A stretch of DNA of 64,000 bases from Flabesymbios commensalis (taxonomy: Eukaryota; Annelida; Polychaeta; Terebellida; Flabelligeridae). The position numbers and the translations under genes were made by a program. The notes beneath the pieces are model-generated. The model was not told where the DNA came from and did no database searches. It saw only the letters and a list, made by a program, of their open reading frames with translations. Shown here piece after piece: positions 60,701-64,000 of this stretch (position 1 is the stretch's first letter; each line of letters opens with the position of its first letter). The DNA is taken from contig OZ024902.1 in NCBI GenBank assembly GCA_964017125.1, positions 52,276,309 to 52,340,308 of the forward strand, given 5' to 3'.

Positions 60701-63295
60701 TTCAAGATTGTGGCATAATTTGTTGAGGAGTATGGTATTTAAATTTATTGTAAACATAGTGCACCATTGTAAGTGTGTGGCAATATCACTGATCTGACGC
60801 ATAGACACACCCTTTCATATCCAACAAAAAACTCACTTAATCGTTCATTTTTTAACCGTTCAATAAGGCAAACAGTAGTTCCCGCCCACTTGAAAAGTAA
60901 GCACTGATTGCATTTGAAGAAATGTTGACGCGGTTGATACTTGGTAATTGCTAAACTTGGAGATATATTTGATTGATTAAGTACATTCCTGTTTGTTTAA
61001 AGAACCCAGAGGCGTCGCCGACAGCGCTGGGCCAGGAACATAACGGGAGACGTCATCCAAGCATTAAACCATCACCGTGTCAATGTGCTGTGAATGTGTT
61101 TGCGTGCAGCAGACTGTTTCCTCAGCAGACAGGGTGGGAAATAGCTGTCATCTTCTGATGTGAGGTCTCAAACCCTCTTCTGTCACACACAAAGCACCGT
61201 TGTCCGTCTGGTCTACAGGGAATGTTTCCCCAGCTGAACATGCTAAACCCACCTCGACATTAACCCTTCAACCGCCAAACTATTCAATCTGAATTTTCAC
61301 CCACTTGAAGTTGTGTCTCGCTGACGCGATCCACAACTTCAAGTGAGTGAAAATTATTCAGATTTGACAATATGGAGGTCAAATGTTTTCAAATATAGCT
61401 GATTGGTGTCATATTTTATCTTTACCATGTTCAAAAAGCGGTACTTAATGTGATTAAAAAAAAATGAAAACCCGAATATATGCGGCACCGGCGGTTAAAG
61501 GGTTAACGACGTTTTTATTAACAGTTGGTGGTGGTTGACTGACCGCTAGTGCTCTTACTTCCCTCCAGGCCGTCTAGCTTTTTTACCAGTGCTCATCATA
61601 ACATATACTTTGTAGAGCTGGTTGATGACTAAGCTCCGCGTCTCACACTGTCTGACTATAGATCTATGACCAAGCTCCTGCTCGGTCAAGATAACTAGCA
61701 GAACATGGCGTCGTCTCATGTTACCGCATGGTCGAATTCAGAAACGCTCTGCCAACAGCACGCCAAGATTGTGTTCGTCACTTGCTCAACATATACGCGA
61801 ACAGAGCTACATCAAATCGAATTATAAATTATATATGACATTTCTACTGAGATATTCAGTTTATGTAATTACAATCGAGACTGTAATGAGTGTCGTCATA
61901 CCCAGAACCCACAAGGCGTTGTGCCGATGTCGGGTTAATACTGGATCACTGTCTGCTATTCTGACCCACAGTAAACGAACATAGGATCAACGCCTTGTTT
62001 TTCTCGAATGTTACTGTGCTAGTTATATAATACATTGAAAGTATTAGCCCTATTTATTAAATTGTATTTAACAGCATTTTGACCGTAGGTCCAATCTACA
62101 CAAAAAAAAAACTTTCAAGATTGTGGCATAATTTGTTGAGGAGTATGGTATTTAAATTTATTGTAAACATAGTGCACCATTGTAAGTGTGTGGCAATATC
62201 ACTGATCTGACGCATAGACACACCCTTTCATATCCAACAAAAAACTCACTTAATCGTTCATTTTTTAACCGTTCAATAAGGCAAACAGTAGTACCTGCCC
62301 ACTTGAAAAGTAAGCACTGATTGCATTTGAAGAAATGTTGACGCGGTTGATACTTGGTAATTGCTAAACTTGGAGATATATTTGATTGATTAAGTACATT
62401 CCTGTTTGTTTGAAGAACCCAGAGGCGTCGCCGACAGCGCTGGGCCAGAGAAGGCAAACTATTGCTCTATGATACTGCACCGTCTGCTGCCAAGCAACAA
62501 CAGCAACAGCAGCAGCAACAACAACACCAACAGCAGCAACAGCATGCAGCAGATACACGAAGCCTTCTACAACAACAACAAATGCACCAAGCTCAAGTAG
62601 ACGGGCCTACAAGGCTACTCATGCAGGTATGTCACGTTTATTTTGGATTTCAGGGGACCTTTACGAAAACTAGTGACATAAATTCCTCAATATGGTCTAA
62701 GAAATATTTCTGCAAGATTTTTCAGTTGTATTAGGCTTGAGAATAAGTTGTAATGTTTTTACAATATAGCACCGGGAGCTGATAACAAATATGAAAGTTT
62801 GTTGACACCGTACTGTGTGCGTACATGCAGTCATGAAGTTCCTTATAGGATATGATTATTTGGTTTGGATCTGTTTTATTTGACTATAATAACAGCATAA
62901 TAATAATTATTAACGTTGAAGATAGACAACCCTTTGGATACAAAATACCACCCACCCTGCGAACGCGAGACGTTGAAACAATGTTGTTTTAATGTTGTCT
63001 ACGACGATGGCCAAAACTAAACGAGCATTGAGTCATTATTTTGTGTGTGCTTGGGTATCGCGAACAATACACAAACAAGACAATAAACAGTACCTTTGTT
63101 TTTCTACAGGTGGATTCTGACGGAGTCACCACGATACCCATGGCACGCATGGCGACGCATGCGCCCCCAGGTCACGTGTATGAAGGAGCCCCACCTAGCG
63201 AGCAGGAGCTGGCACTACCTCGCCACGGCTACTTCTGTGACTGTGACAGCGGGTTCCCCACACATAACACAGTGAACAGACAGGTGGACTGCTGA
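51542..63295 (+). CDS. Spliced gene: CUB-sushi-TM receptor-like protein with poly-Q tail (5' end missing)
   Basis: Seven exons join in phase: 51542-51758, 52386-52594, 53173-53325, 55560-55628, 56478-56565, 62449-62626, 63110-63295. Introns 1 and 5 are phase 2, introns 2-4 phase 1, intron 6 phase 0, all GT-AG. The visible product is about 366 residues. Order: CUB-like domain (residues 1-140; four Cys with 27 residues between C1 and C2 and 19 between C3 and C4), one sushi/CCP domain (about 145-190; four Cys and a Trp pair), stalk, one membrane helix (about 218-242) followed by Arg, poly-Q, and a C-terminal tail ending in Cys-stop. CUB and CCP domains bind protein ligands outside cells, so a type I surface receptor or co-receptor is inferred. 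Ligand and pathway are unknown and I recognise no named orthologue. The signal-peptide exon was not found, and the first exon needs one base from an upstream exon. Confidence 0.85.
51906..52162. mobile_element. TTAA element, ATCCACTAC hairpin family, in intron 1
   Basis: Inverted relative to 50123-50374. The TTAACCATTTAAGCCC end leads and the TCATCCACTACAAG hairpin (about 52070-52125) is near the right end. It shares its final TTAA with the next element. Confidence 0.7.
52159..52358. mobile_element. TTAA element, CACTTGAAG hairpin family, in intron 1
   Basis: Resembles 242-473 (ATAACTGTTATTGG interior). It ends TAAGGGATTAA 27 bases before exon 2. The hairpin is short: ACTTGAAGTTGCGACTTCAAGT. 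Confidence 0.65.
52386..52594 (+). CDS. Exon: second half of CUB domain
   Basis: The acceptor is TCTTCTAG and the donor is G|GTGAGA. The first base completes a Thr codon from the preceding exon. It carries CUB C3 and C4 and ends in a strand-like LYLIHYQ segment. A near-perfect hairpin element begins only about 24 bases past the donor. Confidence 0.85.
52618..52723. repeat. CAGCGTC-type hairpin element in intron 2
   Basis: ACACGTTGAAGCAATGATGT facing ACATCATTGTTTCAACGTGT with GGGTCAGCGTCGCAGACGC at the centre. It starts about 24 bases after exon 2. Confidence 0.9.
52756..52858. repeat. CAGCGTC-type hairpin element in intron 2, second copy
   Basis: AACAAACACGAAACGTTGAG to CAATATCCCGTGTTGGCAG. 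More diverged than its neighbour. Confidence 0.75.
53173..53325 (+). CDS. Exon: sushi (CCP) domain
   Basis: Flanked by GTTCCTTAG and GTGAGT, phase 1 on both sides as is usual for exons coding a whole CCP module. It has four Cys, starting CADPPVPE, with two adjacent Trp and a Gly before the last Cys, and a NNT glycosylation sequon. It is slightly short for a CCP (about 46 residues from first to last Cys). Confidence 0.85.
53559..53614. repeat. CAGCGTC-type hairpin, left half only
   Basis: CTCAGCAAACATTGGGCATT and GCTGTTTCAATGTTGGGCC, then the arm stops after CAGCGTCAAAG. Confidence 0.65.
53993..54116. repeat. 124-bp palindrome in intron 3
   Basis: CCTGGGCCGGTATTCTCGTA to TACGAGAATACGGCCCCAGG. 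The centre is CTGATTGGTCGAGATGGCCA and its complement. Confidence 0.95.
54222..54299. repeat. GCAGTAACTGCTTAC hairpin element in intron 3
   Basis: Best stem: GGCAGTAACTGCTTACTTG facing AAGTAAGCAGTTACTGCC around AAA. Confidence 0.9.
54660..54800. mobile_element. Fragment of ACCGCCGGTG-family TTAA element
   Basis: GTCAACAAGATTTCAAAATC, GTTGACCTCCATCTTGGCAA and the ACTTAAAGTTGGGG/CACAACTTCAAGTG hairpin match the 46.7-kb copy. In intron 3. Confidence 0.55.
55242..55486. mobile_element. TTAA element, ACCGCCGGTG family, in intron 3
   Basis: TTAACCCTTTAACTGCC to GGCGGTTGAAAGGTTAA, inverted relative to the 46.7-kb copy. The hairpin lies near the left end at about 55277-55330. It ends 74 bases before the stalk exon. 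Confidence 0.75.
55560..55628 (+). CDS. Exon: extracellular stalk
   Basis: Small symmetric phase 1-1 exon of 69 bases between AATTTACAG and GTAAGT. It encodes 22 whole codons of polar and charged residues with no Cys, joining the CCP domain to the membrane exon. Because it is symmetric, skipping it would keep the frame. Confidence 0.75.
55990..56102. repeat. 113-bp palindrome in intron 4
   Basis: GGCCGTATTCTCTTACAAGT to CTTGTACGAGAATACGGGCC. Almost the same as the intron 3 copy. Confidence 0.95.
56478..56565 (+). CDS. Exon: transmembrane helix
   Basis: The acceptor is GTTGTAG and the donor is GTTAGT. It codes about 25 hydrophobic residues (AFAVVIGVALGVFIGF and on) with small-residue GxxxG-like spacing, then Ala-Ala-Arg-Arg, fitting a type I stop-transfer segment. 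It ends in phase 2, which the exon at 62449 completes as Arg. Confidence 0.85.
57121..57375 (-). mobile_element. LINE fragment (C-terminal reverse-transcriptase region)
   Basis: The minus-strand frame reads SNPDYCNDMLPG, LGRLQRLQNRAVRVITG and HITPVLIELHWVPVELRM, the conserved region after the RT palm in many LINEs. About 85 residues remain before a stop. It differs in sequence from the LINE at 17.8-20.6 kb. It lies in intron 5 of the CUB-sushi gene, antisense to it. Confidence 0.85.
57420..57531 (+). CDS. Possible alternative last exon (short tail)
   Basis: Acceptors at 57418-57419 (GTGCAG) and 57433-57434 (TCCCAG) both open the same frame and both fit the phase-2 donor of the membrane exon. 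The frame runs 32-37 codons to TAG at 57529 through charged sequence such as SMETLSKKKEIEW. No GT donor sits in the frame, so it could only be a terminal exon giving a receptor without the poly-Q tail. The polypyrimidine tract is weak and a LINE remnant lies just upstream, so this may be chance. Confidence 0.25.
57584..57692. repeat. CAGCGTC-type hairpin with tandem growth on one arm
   Basis: GAACAAGTGCTGGGCCAGCG facing CGCTGTCCCAGCACTTGTTC, then CTTGTTCAATGCCG-like units two more times on the right only. Confidence 0.85.
58114..58322. mobile_element. Decayed TTAA element, CACTTGAAG family
   Basis: AACCCTTTAAGCGCTAGGCC, CGATCAAATCACAG and CACCCACTTAAAGTTGTGG match 242-473. The right half of the hairpin and the end are worn. 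Confidence 0.5.
58440..58526. repeat. GCAGTAACTGCTTAC hairpin element, full ends
   Basis: ATTCTGCCCTGCAAAGACAA to CTTTTCAGAGCAGAAT shows the outer inverted ends of this family. Confidence 0.8.
58850..59027. mobile_element. Decayed TTAA element, GTCAGAATCTGAC family
   Basis: GGTATTCAACTGAAACG, GAGCTAACTAAGACAT and CAGCGCCTTAAGGGT match the 33.1-kb copy. The hairpin end is lost. Confidence 0.55.
59853..60098. mobile_element. TTAA element, ACCGCCGGTG family (duplication copy 1)
   Basis: TTAACCCTTCAACCGCC to GGCGGTTAAAGGGTTAA, hairpin at about 59892-59944. It was present before the 1.41-kb duplication, since the same copy sits at the same offset in unit 2. Confidence 0.8.
60489..60592. repeat. 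CAGCGTC-type hairpin element (worn), duplication copy 1
   Basis: CCCAGAACCCACAAGGCGTT to AACGCCTTGTTTTTCTCG. AAGGCGTT and AACGCCTT are a matched arm pair. Confidence 0.7.
60868..60912. repeat. Decayed GCAGTAACTGCTTAC element (also at 62278-62323)
   Basis: GGCAAACAGTAGTTCCCGCC and CTTGAAAAGTAAGCACTGAT. Duplicated with the 1.41-kb unit. Confidence 0.55.
61260..61506. mobile_element. TTAA element, ACCGCCGGTG family (duplication copy 2)
   Basis: Duplicate of 59853-60098. Its hairpin (CACTTGAAGTTGTGTC facing CCACAACTTCAAGTG) is more regular than in copy 1. Confidence 0.8.
61900..62003. repeat. CAGCGTC-type hairpin element (worn), duplication copy 2
   Basis: Duplicate of 60489-60592. Confidence 0.7.
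62449..62626 (+). CDS. Exon: cytoplasmic poly-glutamine segment
   Basis: The acceptor is GGGCCAG at 62448 and the donor is GTATGT at 62627. After Arg-Glu-Gly-Lys it codes a tyrosine (LLLYDT) and then ten Gln, His, five Gln, His, followed by more Gln-rich sequence. The run is mixed CAA and CAG, which is less prone to slippage than pure CAG. The acceptor and the preceding 1.4 kb are the second copy of a tandem duplication. Confidence 0.8.
62955..63055. repeat. CAGCGTC-type hairpin element before the last exon
   Basis: ACCCTGCGAACGCGAGACGT to TTTTGTGTGTGCTTGGG, worn. It ends 54 bases before the last coding exon. Confidence 0.65.
63110..63295 (+). CDS. Exon: C-terminal cytoplasmic tail and stop
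   Basis: It has a strong acceptor (TTTGTTTTTCTACAG) and starts in phase 0 after CAG. It codes 61 residues, Pro-rich and then ending HGYFCDCDSGFPTH...VDC and TGA at 63293. The tyrosine and Cys cluster near the end could be a docking or palmitoylation site; that is inference only. A degenerate hairpin element ends 54 bases before the exon. Confidence 0.85.
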   Translation: MDSDGVTTIPMARMATHAPPGHVYEGAPPSEQELALPRHGYFCDCDSGFPTHNTVNRQVDC

Positions 63296-63813
63296 CTATG
63301 GGAAGATACTTAGTACTAACATTCACCACTAACACTAAGTTAGCTATCTTCCCTTGGTGAGCTCTCACTCACCTGTGGGTGAGTGAGAGCTCACAAAGGG
63401 AAGATGGAGCTAACGGACTTGTGATAAAGCATATAAAAGTTATTGCAAACTTTCCACCACTAGACTATATTTCGTGGATATTTGTGCGAGCCTGAGATTT
63501 AGGTCAACGTGATGGGAAATACTGTTAATTTGTTGGTTTTCCAGAACAAAATCTTGATAGCGTTCCCAACCAATCGTGGGAAAGAAACTGTTTTTATAAA
63601 TAAATATATTAACCAGTTTCGAGACCATACAGTATCCAGGCTCTGAAGATTTTTCGCCAAACAAAGGGATTGAAATCCACTCCGCCTTGCAAATTGAAAA
63701 TGTAAGCAACAATAAATGCTGACTTGAAAAGGTAGAAGCATACTCCAGGCTACTGATCTGGTCTGTTCTAAAAGCCAAAACTCAGTAACTGTGTGTCTGT
63801 GTCACTACGAGGG
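63296..63813 (+). other. 3' flank of the CUB-sushi gene
   Basis: Beyond the hairpin this stretch has AATAAA-like sites at about 63599 and 63711 that could serve polyadenylation. No other reading frame is convincing. Confidence 0.35.
63336..63420 (+). repeat. Long hairpin in 3' UTR
   Basis: About 40 bases after the stop codon of the CUB-sushi gene, TGAGCTCTCACTCACC and GGTGAGTGAGAGCTCA face each other across a TGTG loop. The stem continues outward through TTCCCTT/AAGGGAA to TTAGCT/AGCTAA. If transcribed it would fold into a roughly 40-bp stem. It has no copy elsewhere in the window that I can see. Confidence 0.75.
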
Positions 63814-63930
63814 CCCAGCAAATGTCAGCTGATCCAAGCATTATGACGCAGTGATCCGTCAACTTCTTGACTATGCTGCTCTGCGGCAAAAGACTTCCCA
63901 GAAGATACAAGACGTCTTGTGTATGCTGGG
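63814..63930. repeat. CAGCGTC-type hairpin element (worn)
   Basis: CCCAGCAAATGTCAGCTG to GACGTCTTGTGTATGCTGGG. Confidence 0.55.
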
Positions 63931-64000
63931 CTTGCACGGCATTAGACGCGTCTCCCGGGATGTTAATAAATTAATGTAAAACTGACGTTCAAAGTAAACT

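Larger units (their letters stand above)
59628..61034 (+). repeat. 1.41-kb tandem duplication, copy 1
   Basis: Starts GGAACATAAC and ends GCGCTGGGCCA. The next copy follows directly, head to tail, with an offset of 1407 bases at the start rising to 1413 at the end through small indels. The unit contains a TTAA element (59853-60098), a degenerate hairpin element (about 60489-60592) and a splice-acceptor-like end. The copies differ by scattered substitutions, so the duplication is recent but not brand new. Confidence 0.9.
61035..62447 (+). repeat. 1.41-kb tandem duplication, copy 2
   Basis: Second unit, ending exactly at the acceptor of the poly-Q exon (62449). The same acceptor sequence ends copy 1 at 61035. 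Confidence 0.9.

Noticed and set aside
1-64000. LTR retroviruses, Polintons or other virus-like elements
   Set aside because: No protease, integrase, capsid or envelope motif and no long terminal repeats were seen on either strand.

Overview
This is animal nuclear DNA with spliced exons, GT-AG introns, LINE and SINE insertions, minisatellites and very dense palindromic repeats. A mollusc, probably a gastropod, is the best guess. The tRNA-derived SINEs end in a GCGACATAAA...CACTCACTCACTCA tail of the kind I associate with marine gastropod SINEs. That assignment is inference. No bacterial, viral or retroviral coding unit is visible.

Layout. About 1-50700 has no host gene I can recognise. It holds an APE-type LINE with a long intact reading frame on the minus strand (about 16.6-20.7 kb), tRNA-derived SINEs, a 46-bp minisatellite (8.3-9.7 kb), a 37-bp minisatellite (25.6-26.0 kb) and dozens of short inverted-repeat elements. 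From about 51.5 to 63.3 kb on the plus strand lies one spliced gene. Its seven visible exons join with consistent phases into about 366 residues: a CUB domain, one sushi (CCP) domain, a short stalk, one membrane segment, a cytoplasmic poly-glutamine stretch and a Cys/His-containing tail. The first exon, with the signal peptide, was not found. The long intron before the poly-Q exon holds a 1.41-kb head-to-tail tandem duplication that also copied the splice acceptor.

Repeats. Two linked families of roughly 100-bp hairpins dominate. Many copies have ends like CCCAGCAAACAC...GTGTTTGCTGGG and a centre like CAGCGTC...GACGCTGG or ACGTC...GACGT. Their arms differ widely between copies, yet the two arms inside one copy stay complementary. 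A second group are piggyBac-like TTAA elements (TTAACCCTT...AAGGGTTAA, about 200-250 bp). They fall in at least three families with unrelated interiors, each with one long hairpin close to only one end. Nested insertions and elements sharing a single TTAA give an insertion order.

Limits: everything was read by eye. Boundaries of degenerate repeats are good to about 5-20 bases, and family names are from recognition, not from a search.
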